A program made the translations under genes and the position numbers. From assembly GCF_900176035.1 (NCBI RefSeq), contig NZ_FWWT01000022.1:310001-374000 (forward strand): 64,000 bases of DNA, given 5' to 3'. This stretch comes from Desulfonispora thiosulfatigenes DSM 11270. Lineage in GTDB: Bacteria > Bacillota > Peptococcia > Peptococcales > Desulfonisporaceae. Positions 52,630 to 61,250 of this stretch are shown one piece after another (the stretch's first letter is position 1; each line of letters starts with the position of its first letter). Under the pieces are notes generated by a model. It had not been told where the DNA came from. It searched no databases and saw nothing but the letters and a program-made list of their open reading frames with translations.

Positions 52630-53223
52630 CTATCTCACCCCACTTATTCTATTCATCATTTCAAAAAACAACCAAAGAGGTGTGTTTTCATTTAATAGGT
52701 CCTTACCTTTCCAATCCTTAGAATTAGCAATTAATCCCTTCTTAGCTAAACTATCAATCGCTTTTTCACCAGTTTGTTGCTGCCAACTCTTTGCCACTTC
52801 TGACACCCCTGTATTATTAGAATGTGCTCTATTAATAACCTTGTCCATCGGAAACCTAGTGCCCGGGCAAGTTTTGTATCCAGCAAAATGATTATGAGTG
52901 TAAATGCTTAACTTTCCGTATCTGTTAAATATATCTTTCAACAATTTATCTAATGTATCTAACTGCTTTTGATTAGGCTCATATTTATCAAAATTACCCA
53001 CTAGGCAAATACCTAAGCTAGTAAAATTACATCTCTGTTCTTTACAATGTGCTCCTGTGTCGTTTTCAGCTCTACCTTTATGTAAACTTCCATCTTGCTC
53101 TATAAGGTAATGATAACCAATATCACGCCAACCATTAGTCTGCATGTGATACCTTTTAATACTTTCAAAAGTCCCACCATCTGTAGCTGAATGGTGTAAA
53201 ATAATCTTATCTGGTTTATTCAA
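52630..53223 (-). CDS. N-acetylmuramoyl-L-alanine amidase (phage endolysin)
   Basis: 197 residues. The amidase_2 (T7 lysozyme/PGRP) domain shows the zinc ligands in IILHHSATDGG, GYHYLIEQDGSLHKGR and the final HNHFAGYKTCPG. The C-terminal 50 residues (GVSEVAKSWQQQTGEKAIDSL) are a short cell-wall-binding or dimerisation region. Lysis enzyme of the prophage, with holin just downstream. Confidence 0.94.
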   Translation of the reverse strand: MNKPDKIILHHSATDGGTFESIKRYHMQTNGWRDIGYHYLIEQDGSLHKGRAENDTGAHCKEQRCNFTSLGICLVGNFDKYEPNQKQLDTLDKLLKDIFNRYGKLSIYTHNHFAGYKTCPGTRFPMDKVINRAHSNNTGVSEVAKSWQQQTGEKAIDSLAKKGLIANSKDWKGKDLLNENTPLWLFFEMMNRISGVR

Positions 53224-53235
53224 AATAATCCCTCC

Positions 53236-53487
53236 CTATTTAATTAACCCGTTTTGCAGGGCATAAAAAAAGAAGGATACAATTCCTCCTAAAATCAGAC
53301 CCATAAACCACATCATATTACTATTAAGTCTCCCTAACTGCTTGATTAAACCATCTAATCTTTCTTCTAAGCGACTAGAAAAAACCTCCATTCTATCTAA
53401 TCGTTCGGAATGGTTGTTTAATCTTTGTGTATGTAAAGCTAAGCACTCATCTACTCGCCTGTGTTTTTCAGTACATATTTTTTCCAT
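53236..53487 (-). CDS. Haemolysin XhlA-like phage protein
   Basis: 83 residues: a coiled-coil N-terminal part (HRRVDECLALHTQRLNNHSE, then RLDGLIKQLGRLNSN) and a single C-terminal membrane helix (MWFMGLILGGIVSFFFYAL). XhlA of PBSX has this plan and works with the holin and amidase. ATG 53487 with GGAGGTG 3-4 bases upstream is chosen; the longer frame begins in the leader and includes this RBS. Confidence 0.75.
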   Translation of the reverse strand: MEKICTEKHRRVDECLALHTQRLNNHSERLDRMEVFSSRLEERLDGLIKQLGRLNSNMMWFMGLILGGIVSFFFYALQNGLIK

Positions 53488-53550
53488 TTGCACCTCCAAA
53501 GTTTCAAGGGCACCTACTATTAGTAGACACCCTAGTTTTTTTTGCATAAA

Positions 53551-53570
53551 AATAACACCTTTTTAGGTGC
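53551..53570 (-). terminator. Small hairpin before the XhlA-like gene
   Basis: CACCT/AGGTG stem with a TTTT loop, followed on the minus strand by TTATTTTT. Short stem, so a weak terminator. Confidence 0.45.
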
Positions 53571-53615
53571 TCTTAAAATTCCCCAAAAACTAGAAAGAGC
53601 CTACGGATTCAAAAG

Positions 53616-54077
53616 TTAAGCTTTGATTTCCCTGTACTCTTTTAAATATTTTTCAATTATGTTTATAATTTTGTTGAAATTATTTAATAACATATCATTC
53701 TGTCTTGGTTCAAGTTCTTCATTAAAATTAGCTTCAGCAATAATATTGTCCATCTCACGAACTGTATCAGCTAAATCTTGATGCAACAGGTAGAATTTCA
53801 AGAAAAAAATAGATCTAAATTCTCTAGTATAGGATTTGAGATTAAATTCAACATGTGGGCCAGTATATTCGCACATTATATGTTCGCCCTCTAGCCTTAA
53901 AATTTCACTATAAATCTTAAGACGCTCTATATTCTCAGCAGATTTCTCTCTTTCTATATCTCTATTTAGTTGTTTTTTAAGTACGTTGTTCTGTGTCATG
54001 TAGGTTGCAATACCACCAATCGCAACGCCTAGCAAAGGCAATGATGAATAAATTACTTGAGCCCATGTAAATTCCAT
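53616..54077 (-). CDS. Hypothetical phage membrane/coiled-coil protein
   Basis: 153 residues: one N-terminal membrane segment (about 9-27, SLPLLGVAIGGIATYM) then a long helical, charged region with RLKIYSEILRLEGEHIM and a late NNFNKIINIIEKYLKEY. No family is recognised. Its place between tail fibre and lysis genes suggests a lysis-regulating or exclusion role; this is only positional. Confidence 0.55.
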   Translation of the reverse strand: MEFTWAQVIYSSLPLLGVAIGGIATYMTQNNVLKKQLNRDIEREKSAENIERLKIYSEILRLEGEHIMCEYTGPHVEFNLKSYTREFRSIFFLKFYLLHQDLADTVREMDNIIAEANFNEELEPRQNDMLLNNFNKIINIIEKYLKEYREIKA

Positions 54078-54252
54078 TTAGACCCCTCCCCATTCATCAT
54101 CTTTCGACAAAAGAGGAAGGAATCCTTTTAGGCCATAAAAAATACACCTTATCGGCGTTCTAGTTGTTACGCATTTTAGTCCGAATGCATAACTTTTAAT
54201 GCTATCGTATCATCGTACTACTGCTGCTTAATCCACAATTGTTCTTGTATAA

Positions 54253-54426
54253 CTAAGCTACTTTACTCCACTGATCTAACAATCCTGCTAAAGTACCTCT
54301 TTTTTCTAACTCAATTTCCACCTTTTCTCTAAGATTCAAAACAGTCGGCACTAATTTAATTCCTAAACTATTTTCTCTAGTTGCTCTTTCTCCCATTTCA
54401 CATAAATCAGCGTATAATATTTCCAT
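54253..54426 (-). CDS. Small phage protein, 57 residues
   Basis: An ORF too short for many gene finders: ATG at 54426 with AGGAGG 7-8 bases before it, product starting MEILYADLCEMGERATRENS and ending LLDQWSKVA. Soluble and charged. It follows the 98-residue gene by 2 bases, so translational coupling is likely. XkdX-sized, but no clear match. Confidence 0.65.
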   Translation of the reverse strand: MEILYADLCEMGERATRENSLGIKLVPTVLNLREKVEIELEKRGTLAGLLDQWSKVA

Positions 54427-54428
54427 TT

Positions 54429-54725
54429 TTATAGTCCTCCTAGTAACTCTAATATTGTTTCAAATTGTTCTGCTTGACTTATCTTTATTTTTTCTATATC
54501 AGTAAGTTCTCGGGGTTGATTGTTTAAAGCATCTATATCCTCTTGCGACATATCTTCAATCCATCCTGTACCCGTCCATTTAGCTCTATAGAGCCCATTT
54601 GGTGGATCTATAGTAATAATGTTTTTTGTCAATCCTTCTGTAGGATTATCTTCTTCATCAAATTCAGTTACATTAATTGATTTTATATAACCATTTTCGT
54701 CTATTTCATAAACTTGTTTTTTCAT
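54429..54725 (-). CDS. Phage tail-region protein, possibly fibre-associated (XkdW-like position)
   Basis: 98 residues with a beta-rich N-terminal part (VYEIDENGYIKSINVTEFDE) and the text GLYRAKWTGTGWIEDMSQED, common in small proteins encoded after phage tail fibres, where tail fibre chaperones or accessory proteins are found. The function is inferred from place. Confidence 0.6.
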   Translation of the reverse strand: MKKQVYEIDENGYIKSINVTEFDEEDNPTEGLTKNIITIDPPNGLYRAKWTGTGWIEDMSQEDIDALNNQPRELTDIEKIKISQAEQFETILELLGGL

Positions 54726-54740
54726 TTCTGCAAACCTCCA

Positions 54741-55550
54741 TTAAGATTGATAAATTAAAACAAATGACAACGTGTCGCCAGTTGCCAATCCGTTTAATGC
54801 TGCAACCCTTAAACCGTCTGTATCTCTGTTATATATTAATGCAGGTAAAACTTTACCTGTATTTGCCCCTGTTAGCATATAAACATTGCACGTTGCATAT
54901 GCCAATGGTCTATACTCACTAGGTAAGGTTGTCACAACAGTGTAGGTTGCTATAGTCCCTACTGTTAAATTTCCATACAAAACAACCTGCCCTAAATCAT
55001 TTTTAGAATATTTTAATGTACCAGTCCACCCATTTTGTAAAGTTGCACTTATCCAGTTTTTTTGCTTAGCTGTAGCCACTTTTGTCCAAGGTTTCCATCC
55101 AATAGCAGCACTCTTAACTCTATAGAATGAGTCCCCTTCTTCATCATTTAGTGTTGAATAAGCCACCGTGGCTCTTTGTGTCACAACTGTACCACTAGCT
55201 TTAAATACCTCTATCAAATAAGTTGCAATTCCTACAGTTATAGGCAAATCTAAAGTGTTCGATGATACAACCTTATAAAATCCTGTATTTAAAAGCTCAT
55301 TTGCACTTTCTACAACGGTTTCTTTCAATCCTAATGGGCTTGCATACCCTCTCGTAATTTTAATGTCATTTAAGTCTGTCGTAATTTCTGCCAAATGTGC
55401 ATCAAATGCTTCTTTACTCACAAGACCTATATTTCCACCTGTATTGCCAACAAAAAGTTCTTTTGTATCTGTACATAGTGCAGGTTCTCCCACGCTAAGA
55501 CTAGGTAGACTTGCCTTTAAACCTCTTCTTATTTGTATTTTATTCGCCAT
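54741..55550 (-). CDS. Phage tail fibre / receptor-binding protein
   Basis: 269 residues. It starts IQIRRGLKASLPSLSVGEPALCTDT, here recognised in parts (IQIRRGLKASLPSL), the head of the major tropism determinant/hyaluronidase-type fibre N-terminus. The middle is glycine-poor beta structure; the end (GWTGTLKYSKNDLGQVVLYG and later EYRPLAYA) resembles fibre tip domains. It would bind the host surface. AAGGAG precedes ATG. Confidence 0.78.
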   Translation of the reverse strand: MANKIQIRRGLKASLPSLSVGEPALCTDTKELFVGNTGGNIGLVSKEAFDAHLAEITTDLNDIKITRGYASPLGLKETVVESANELLNTGFYKVVSSNTLDLPITVGIATYLIEVFKASGTVVTQRATVAYSTLNDEEGDSFYRVKSAAIGWKPWTKVATAKQKNWISATLQNGWTGTLKYSKNDLGQVVLYGNLTVGTIATYTVVTTLPSEYRPLAYATCNVYMLTGANTGKVLPALIYNRDTDGLRVAALNGLATGDTLSFVLIYQS

Positions 55551-55564
55551 TTTAATTCTCCTTT

Positions 55565-55807
55565 CTAATATATCCCACCATCAATTAGTACGCCATTTGG
55601 TTCATTTCCATCGAAATTTCCACCGTTAATGGGCATATAATTTAGAAACTCTTTCAATTGGATTATTTTTTCATTTAAAAATGCGTCATTATTAATTAGT
55701 TTTTCATTTATTTGGTTAAAAAGTTCAGCATCATTAGGATCTGTACGCTCTAGTTTTCTTATACTTGTTGTAATTTCTTTAGGATCTTTAATTTCATAGT
55801 CTGCCAT
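55565..55807 (-). CDS. Hypothetical phage tail-fibre associated protein
   Basis: 80 residues, helical and acidic for about 55 residues (KEITTSIRKLERTDPNDAEL), ending with GNFDGNEPNGVLIDGGIY, a Gly/Asn-rich tail like those in phage fibre modules. GGAGGG precedes ATG. Possibly a trimerising linker of the fibre. Confidence 0.6.
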   Translation of the reverse strand: MADYEIKDPKEITTSIRKLERTDPNDAELFNQINEKLINNDAFLNEKIIQLKEFLNYMPINGGNFDGNEPNGVLIDGGIY

Positions 55808-55821
55808 AACTTATCCCTCCT

Positions 55822-56205
55822 TTAAAAAAGTTCATCCCATTCAATTTCTATCCTAGTATCTCCATCTTTATTTTTAGGGCTAAATGTTTTAACTGCAACT
55901 AAGTCCCCTTCACTATCATAAATACCAACAGCAGATACCTGAGTTCCTATACTTTCTTCAAAATTCAAAGAGCCCTTTATCCTTACCGTTGTAGGATTAA
56001 AGAGCTCTGTATTATCTAAATCTTTTTTCATAAATTCCCCAGGAACTAAAGTAAGGTCTTGAGAAGGTTTAATAGGATTTCCTAATGTATCATGCCCACC
56101 ATCACCAAAAGCAATCTTTGTTATAATTGGCAATGGAGCAAGTCCTAAATGTGCCTTAGCAAACTTCTCTCTTGCTTTTATAGTCGTAACCACATATTCA
56201 CTCAC
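55822..56205 (-). CDS. Phage tail fibre N-terminal-like protein (baseplate attachment)
   Basis: 127 residues with ITKIAFGDGGHD and SAVGIYDSEGDLVAVKTF, typical of the phage tail-collar/DUF3751 N-terminal part that joins fibres to the baseplate in P2-like phages. The start is GTG at 56205, 4-base GTGA overlap with the previous stop, RBS GGAGGTGAG. Confidence 0.78.
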   Translation of the reverse strand: MSEYVVTTIKAREKFAKAHLGLAPLPIITKIAFGDGGHDTLGNPIKPSQDLTLVPGEFMKKDLDNTELFNPTTVRIKGSLNFEESIGTQVSAVGIYDSEGDLVAVKTFSPKNKDGDTRIEIEWDELF

Positions 56206-57017
56206 TTTCTCACCTCCAGAACATTTACTTTATTAATCACCCTATCCCTCAAACTATCTAAGTTAGTCTGACCATTTAAAAAGTAAGTACCATCTAGATA
56301 TGCTTTACTTCTTAATACATCTACATTTATGATATCTAAAATTATTTTTTGATTTATAGTTACTAAAGAACTACTTTTATGAAATATATTAATCTTTACT
56401 GAATTTCTTATGTTAATCCCAAAATTACAAACTATTTTTTCTGGTAATTCCCAATATAATTTAATTGCACCAGCTGCTACACGTTTAATATTGTTCTTTG
56501 CACTTTCAAAAGCTAATAATTTATCATTATTAATTTCAAGACCAGCATTTAAAAATGTTTCGCCATTTAAGAAATATGAACCATTTAACCTAATAATTTC
56601 TCCAATTATTACTGGTTGTGTATTTATGTTGTTAACTATTAAACATAACCCTGCAGGTTCATTTCCATATTTAGAATCAATCCATGTTTCACTTAATCCT
56701 TCATAACTATCCCCTAGCAAAAATGAAGCAACTTCATTAATCGTCTCTATGTCACCAGGAGATTGATTAGCTTTTATTTTTACCTTTATTGCTTTTCTAT
56801 AATTCAAATCGTCATTATCATTTCTATACTCGAGAACATTTCTGCCAATCTTGTCAAGGGTAAATCCTTTTGCTCTATCCATATCCCTATAAAGTTCAAT
56901 CATCTTAAATGTATATTCTAATTCTTTGAATTCACTTTCAGTTAATTCAAAGAGCTTTGCATTTATACTATTAGGATTTTTATTATAGTTATCTGGTAAT
57001 TTCTCTATTAGATTCAT
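56202..57017 (-). CDS. Baseplate protein, P2 gpI/XkdU-like
   Basis: 271 residues. The N-terminus (LIEKLPDNYNKNPNSINAKL) and GFTLDKIGRNVLEYRND resemble the tail proteins encoded directly after baseplate J in myophages. The C-terminal part has two YFLNG motifs (SYFLNGETFLNAG and TYFLNGQTNLDS), an internal short repeat. It overlaps gene J by 4 bases. Confidence 0.72.
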   Translation of the reverse strand: MNLIEKLPDNYNKNPNSINAKLFELTESEFKELEYTFKMIELYRDMDRAKGFTLDKIGRNVLEYRNDNDDLNYRKAIKVKIKANQSPGDIETINEVASFLLGDSYEGLSETWIDSKYGNEPAGLCLIVNNINTQPVIIGEIIRLNGSYFLNGETFLNAGLEINNDKLLAFESAKNNIKRVAAGAIKLYWELPEKIVCNFGINIRNSVKINIFHKSSSLVTINQKIILDIINVDVLRSKAYLDGTYFLNGQTNLDSLRDRVINKVNVLEVRK

Positions 57018-58192
57018 AAAATCAACACCTTATCAGGGCTGGTATTTGCCACTTCCTTATTACTAACTAAGATATTTAAAGATGAATATGTTTGTCCATC
57101 CACACTTACTTCTATATTTACATCATCAACTCCACTAATTTTACTTACTTCAAATATAATTTTACTTACTATAACGTCTCTTCCTAGACCTAAACCTTTA
57201 TAATTAGTACCATCTGAATCTATGCCACCTATATATTTAATTATATTAGTCTTGATTAAATCATCACCATTAGAAGGATATTTTTCATTTTTAGTAATTG
57301 TTACTTTTACATATGTTTCTTTTATTGTTGGTCTTGTAAAACCAATCAAATGTGACCTTCCTTTGCTATCTAGAACAATTATTTCAGTAGTTCCGTAACT
57401 ACGTATTCCACCAGCTTTTGCATTTAAAATAGTTTTAGCAACTTCTGTATCATCACCACCATATACAAAAGGAGCCAAACTTTTCGGGGGAATTCCATTA
57501 TTTTCTTGCATCGTATCATTTTCTTCTACTAATGCATCTTTTATTGTATCCATACTTAAAAGTGATGCTTCAACGGATTCCCTCGTACTACTACCACCCA
57601 TTGAAACAGACCTATCATATCTTTCTCTAAACTCGTAATCATCTTCAACCTCTCTGCCATCTTGTGTTGGTTCAAGGTTTGTTATGCTCTCTACTCCAGG
57701 AATAGGCTTAACTATTTCTGTTATAGAATTAGCAGAAACATTGCCAATTTTCCCAGGTTCAATAGCTTTTATATTTACAATTACATATCCAACATTAGTA
57801 ATAATTACGTCTCCCATGGTTTGAAAGAAAATTTCATTTGTAGTAGAACATAAAAAACCAGTCGGTATTCTTGTCCCGACTGTACCCGTAATTTTTATTT
57901 TCCCTATTGCTTCTACTTTCCCTTTTTTATTAGTACCAATATATTTCCCTACATGACTTAATGATACTCCTTCAGCTGTATCAATATAGGCACTAAAATA
58001 TATTTTCTCAGCTTCTTCCCAAAGTTTGCTAATTTCCCAGGCATTTGTGCGTATATATAAGCCTAATGGACTTTTTTCACTAAGATTAACGTCCTCACCA
58101 AATAAATTTCTTGCCCTGGCTTCCATATCTTCCTGAATGTCTATATATGTTTTTCTTTTGAATCCCTTAGCAGTCAAACCAAAGTCAACCAA
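57014..58192 (-). CDS. Baseplate J family protein
   Basis: Wedge component of a contractile tail baseplate, 392 residues. The plan is typical: an N-terminal helix region (NLSEKSPLGLYIRTNAWEIS), beta domain with GTRIPTGFLCST, then EDDYEFRERYDRSVSMGG, the best conserved motif, and a C-terminal beta part. The start is TTG at 58192, 7-8 bases after GAGGTG, overlapping the gp25-like gene by 8 bases. Confidence 0.93.
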   Translation of the reverse strand: MVDFGLTAKGFKRKTYIDIQEDMEARARNLFGEDVNLSEKSPLGLYIRTNAWEISKLWEEAEKIYFSAYIDTAEGVSLSHVGKYIGTNKKGKVEAIGKIKITGTVGTRIPTGFLCSTTNEIFFQTMGDVIITNVGYVIVNIKAIEPGKIGNVSANSITEIVKPIPGVESITNLEPTQDGREVEDDYEFRERYDRSVSMGGSSTRESVEASLLSMDTIKDALVEENDTMQENNGIPPKSLAPFVYGGDDTEVAKTILNAKAGGIRSYGTTEIIVLDSKGRSHLIGFTRPTIKETYVKVTITKNEKYPSNGDDLIKTNIIKYIGGIDSDGTNYKGLGLGRDVIVSKIIFEVSKISGVDDVNIEVSVDGQTYSSLNILVSNKEVANTSPDKVLIL

Positions 58193-58544
58193 TAGGTATC
58201 ACCTCATTTCCGTTAATGGTGTTACCAGTTTTCATTAATAAAATAAAGCTAACTTTTAAATACCTTCGTGCATTATCAAAACTTATTTCTACTTTCTCCA
58301 CTTTTTCTATACGGTCTTCTTGAGATAAAGCTTTCACTATGGCCATTCTAATTCTTTCTTTGTCAATTTGCTTGCCTTGTAAAACCTTATAATCAAGACC
58401 AAAATCTATATTTAAAAACCATTCTCCAATATTAGTACTTAGTAACCTTTCTATACTTTGTTTTTCTTCTTCTATTCCTTCTACTAAAACAATATCTTTA
58501 CCATCAAAAACAATATCACCGTTTTTAATTTTAAATGTTTTCAT
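58185..58544 (-). CDS. Baseplate wedge protein, gp25/XkdS-like (DUF2634)
   Basis: 119 residues with DIVLVEGIEEEKQSIERLLS followed by NIGEWFLNIDFGLDY, the conserved core of the gp25/lysozyme-like and XkdS family. It joins sheath, tube and wedge. AGGTGATG precedes the ATG. Confidence 0.85.
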   Translation of the reverse strand: MKTFKIKNGDIVFDGKDIVLVEGIEEEKQSIERLLSTNIGEWFLNIDFGLDYKVLQGKQIDKERIRMAIVKALSQEDRIEKVEKVEISFDNARRYLKVSFILLMKTGNTINGNEVIPIG

Positions 58545-58557
58545 TATTTATCATCAC

Positions 58558-58881
58558 CTAACTCAATAATCCCAGAATAATGCCATCTGATAAATCATGT
58601 TTTCTTTCCCCAGATCCATCTAATGCTCTTTCTGCAAAAACTACTAGGACCGTATCCCCTTTTTCATAAAATGGATGACTAACTGAAATGATAGAATTCT
58701 CTTTTGTCTTTTGTTTTAGTATAGGAATATTAATAAGCATAGGTAAATCAATAAAAAGTGGAACGACATCAGCAGTACCTTGTGCTTCATTAAATTTTTC
58801 TATTTTGCAAGGCATACAAGTGTGCAAGTTATTTATTTTGCTATTAACTAAACCCTCTAAGAAATTTATAGCTCTACTCAT
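58558..58881 (-). CDS. Phage spike protein, Gp138 N-terminal-like
   Basis: 107 residues with CMPCKIEKFNEAQGTADVVP, an OB-fold found in membrane-piercing spike proteins, and FYEKGDTVLVVFAERALDG. It overlaps the hub gene by 4 bases (ATGA). Short length suggests only the OB part, with no long beta-helix. Confidence 0.8.
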   Translation of the reverse strand: MSRAINFLEGLVNSKINNLHTCMPCKIEKFNEAQGTADVVPLFIDLPMLINIPILKQKTKENSIISVSHPFYEKGDTVLVVFAERALDGSGERKHDLSDGIILGLLS

Positions 58882-59669
58882 TTTCCTACCACCTCAACGT
58901 TTGTTATAAAGTCTCCATGATGACTTCCTTTAATAACCCTATATATGCCATTAGCTGTTTTACTCTCTATTTTAAGAATGCTGTCAATATTTATCCTATG
59001 ATTAAGTAACATTTTAACTTTATAACCAAATATCATTTTCCCATCTATTTCTTCTTCAAATGGTACAGGAGTTTCAATTAATCCAGTATCAGCATTTAAT
59101 ACAAAACCCGTTACAGTTCCTTCATCCCAAGGCCTAATATAAATTTTGCCATGATTTATGTAAAATTTACTTTTAGTATCTTTAACTATTGATCTAATGG
59201 CACTTTCCAAGGTGCCTGATACACTTCTACCATTTTTATAAACAATATTATCAGCAACAGTTATTTCCCCAATTTCTAATCCAAATATTCCAGTCAAATC
59301 ATTCAGTATCTGTTTTGCAGTAATACCAGCCTTATAAGTGTTACTTACTTTCGTTCTATACCATTCCTTAGATCCATCACCAACCAAAAGCTTTATTAAT
59401 TTATCTACACCTTCCCATGATGTTTCGACTTTAGCAATGCCACCAATTAAAATACTTCCTACATCACCTTCATATCCAGCATTTAAAATTATTGTTTTAT
59501 CCTTGCGAATACTCTCTATTGTACTATCAGAAAGATTAAATATTTTCACTTCTGAAATATTAGGTTCTGGATCTTGGTCAAAATCAATCTTAAAATCAAT
59601 TTCAAAGTTATCATTAGTAAATGATTTATCCGCAGTAATTATTTCAATTTTACGTTTCCAAAGTTTCAT
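58878..59669 (-). CDS. Tail hub protein (late control D/gp27-like)
   Basis: 263 residues. It starts MKLWKRKIEIITADKSF, continues with beta strands (EIDFKIDFDQDPEPNISEVK, KTIILNAGYEGDVGSILIGG) and the segment TAKQILNDLTGIFGLEIGEI that is typical for gpD-like hub proteins. The start at 59669 (GAGGAG about 8 bases before) overlaps the previous gene by 20 bases; a longer frame reaches 59714 but has no RBS. Confidence 0.78.
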   Translation of the reverse strand: MKLWKRKIEIITADKSFTNDNFEIDFKIDFDQDPEPNISEVKIFNLSDSTIESIRKDKTIILNAGYEGDVGSILIGGIAKVETSWEGVDKLIKLLVGDGSKEWYRTKVSNTYKAGITAKQILNDLTGIFGLEIGEITVADNIVYKNGRSVSGTLESAIRSIVKDTKSKFYINHGKIYIRPWDEGTVTGFVLNADTGLIETPVPFEEEIDGKMIFGYKVKMLLNHRINIDSILKIESKTANGIYRVIKGSHHGDFITNVEVVGK

Positions 59670-59997
59670 CTTCTTGCTCCTCTGGATCAATGATATACAA
59701 AAATACTTTTTCATTTATATTATCTAAACCTACCCTATTTTCTTCTTCCGCTAAATCCCAAGGAATTATTGCAACTTTAGGGATATCTAAGTAAGAAACA
59801 TTTTGAAATAAAGGTTGTCCATAAACTATTTTCTCACCTGATACTATTAATTCTTCACTTTTATATAAATCAACAGTTAAAAACTCGCCTAAAGAATTAT
59901 AATTAATTTCAAAAAGAAAGGTTTCCCCTTTTAACTGAATCTCAAAATCATAGGGGATACTGTCTTTTTCTATTTCAATATAATCTAAATCTAACAC
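59650..59997 (-). CDS. Phage tail protein of unknown function (baseplate plug-like position)
   Basis: 115 residues, beta-rich (FEIQLKGETFLFEINYNSLG, LTVDLYKSEELIVSGEKIVYG). Proteins of this size at this place, between the tube-associated protein and the hub, are often baseplate plug proteins. The start is GTG at 59997, with AAGGGG 11 bases before. The end, DPEEQEDETLET, contains the RBS and start of the hub gene. Confidence 0.65.
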   Translation of the reverse strand: MLDLDYIEIEKDSIPYDFEIQLKGETFLFEINYNSLGEFLTVDLYKSEELIVSGEKIVYGQPLFQNVSYLDIPKVAIIPWDLAEEENRVGLDNINEKVFLYIIDPEEQEDETLET

Positions 59998-60004
59998 TAA
60001 TGTA

Positions 60005-60526
60005 TCATCCCCTTATTTTTCTTATTTCAGCTGCTGAAACCTTTTGCTTTAATTTCTTTTTACTATTTTTACTGCTTTTTTTCTTTTTTGTTTGTTTTTT
60101 TCCCTTTTTTTCTTTCTTTTTAGTTTTAATATTAACTTTTGGGGGTAAATTTGATTTTTTTATATTTATTGTTTTTCCTTCTGCAATTCTCACATGTTTA
60201 AGTGTCATAGTAAAAGAAAACCCATTTGCAATACCTTTATCATGAGTGGTGTCTAACTGTTCAATTACTACATTGTAAAAGATATTTCTACCTGTATACG
60301 TTAATAATTTTCCTTCATTTTTATATTTATTTAATTTAGCTAATTTATCTCCTGCATCATCACCAACAACTACACCATTTATAGTAAGAAAAATAGGTTT
60401 AGGCTTGATGTGATCAGCTATATCCTGTCCTCTTTCTACTGGTTTTTCTGTTACCTCTACACTACCAGAAGGGGTTTCTTTTTCTACTGCTGAAAACTCA
60501 ATATCTTCTAATCTAGCTAAGTTCAT
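60005..60526 (-). CDS. Dit-like phage baseplate protein with lysine-rich tail
   Basis: 173 residues. The N-terminal 125 residues (ARLEDIEFSAVEKETPSGSV, KPIFLTINGVVVGDDAGDKL, NIFYNVVIEQLDTTHD) match the Dit-like N-terminal domain that forms rings at the end of the tail tube. Residues about 134-162 are extraordinarily basic: 20 or so lysines in 29 residues, with almost no hydrophobic ones. ATG 60526 has AGGTG 6 bases upstream; a GTG at 60535 is inside that RBS. The lysine tract is encoded by an A-rich run where slippage could occur. Confidence 0.75.
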   Translation of the reverse strand: MNLARLEDIEFSAVEKETPSGSVEVTEKPVERGQDIADHIKPKPIFLTINGVVVGDDAGDKLAKLNKYKNEGKLLTYTGRNIFYNVVIEQLDTTHDKGIANGFSFTMTLKHVRIAEGKTINIKKSNLPPKVNIKTKKKEKKGKKQTKKKKSSKNSKKKLKQKVSAAEIRKIRG

Positions 60527-60534
60527 GAAATTCA

Positions 60535-60577
60535 CCTACTTATAGATATAAAAAATAGCACTTAATTAAGTGCTATT
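60535..60577 (-). terminator. Palindromic terminator, copy A of a direct repeat
   Basis: A 24-bp perfect palindrome built on AATAGCACTTAA/TTAAGTGCTATT (60554-60577), followed on the minus strand by TTTTTTATA. It is part of a 43-bp sequence repeated almost exactly at 61209-61250. It lies between the first lipoprotein gene and the Dit-like gene and includes the RBS region of the latter. Confidence 0.82.
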
Positions 60578-60628
60578 TTTTATGTTAATAGTATTGATTA
60601 TTATTTTCTTGGGTTATTTATATCCCTG

Positions 60629-61135
60629 TTAATACTGTTCTTCTCCATTAACAGTAAGTAGCATAGCATGCATCGAACCTGTTTCACCAACAACATTGTC
60701 TATACCTTCTACATTAGAGTAACCATTTCCAGATAGGGTTCCCCAAACTTCAATTTTATCCCCTATCTCAGCATTAAAATAACTATGTTGGATAGGCATA
60801 ACATAACCGTTTTCATTTTTGACCAACCACGCTGAAGAATCTCCGATATTATCAATAGTAGTTTTTTGAATTAATTCCCCTTTAAAATAATAATCCATAC
60901 CGGTAAAATCATAGTCTCCTTTTGTAACTAATACTGCCCCAGCTTTTGCAGGATGATTTTCAGCATTTTTTTCACATTCTGCTTTGAAATCAGGCTTTTT
61001 TTCTCCTTCACTCTTAATGTTATCTTCTGTTATTTCTGTTTCCTCAACTTTTTGCTCAGTTTCTGTAGAGTTACCACAAGCAAATAATGAAAAAGCTAAC
61101 ACTATGTTTAAAGCTGTTAATAATATTTTTTTCAT
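60629..61135 (-). CDS. Prophage-encoded lipoprotein with OB-fold-like domain
   Basis: 168 residues. Signal peptide MKKILLTALNIVLAF then SLFAC as lipobox (Cys20), a charged linker to about residue 50, and a beta-rich domain with YYFKGELIQK, SAWLVKNENGYVMPI and IGDKIEVWGTLSGNGY that looks like a small OB fold. ATG 61135 with AAGGAGGGG about 5 bases upstream is chosen; the longer frame has no RBS. It sits in the tail operon, next to its own palindromic terminator. Likely a lysogenic conversion or superinfection exclusion protein; not a virion part. Confidence 0.82.
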   Translation of the reverse strand: MKKILLTALNIVLAFSLFACGNSTETEQKVEETEITEDNIKSEGEKKPDFKAECEKNAENHPAKAGAVLVTKGDYDFTGMDYYFKGELIQKTTIDNIGDSSAWLVKNENGYVMPIQHSYFNAEIGDKIEVWGTLSGNGYSNVEGIDNVVGETGSMHAMLLTVNGEEQY

Positions 61136-61208
61136 ACAACCCCTCCTTGTAATAATCATTATGTATAAACTACAACATCTTCCAATCAAACTAATTTCAT
61201 TGAAGTTA

Positions 61209-61250
61209 CCTACTTATAGATATAAAAATAGCACTTAATTAAGTGCTATT
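61209..61250 (-). terminator. Palindromic terminator, copy B of a direct repeat
   Basis: Same palindrome (61227-61250) and same flanking 18 bases as copy A, one A shorter. It overlaps the stop codon of the upstream lipoprotein gene. The T-run on the minus strand is TTTTTATA. Confidence 0.82.

Noticed and set aside
60000-60245. Plus-strand ORF rich in Phe and Leu, apparent membrane protein
   Set aside because: It is the reverse complement of the lysine-rich tract of the baseplate gene; no RBS and no context.
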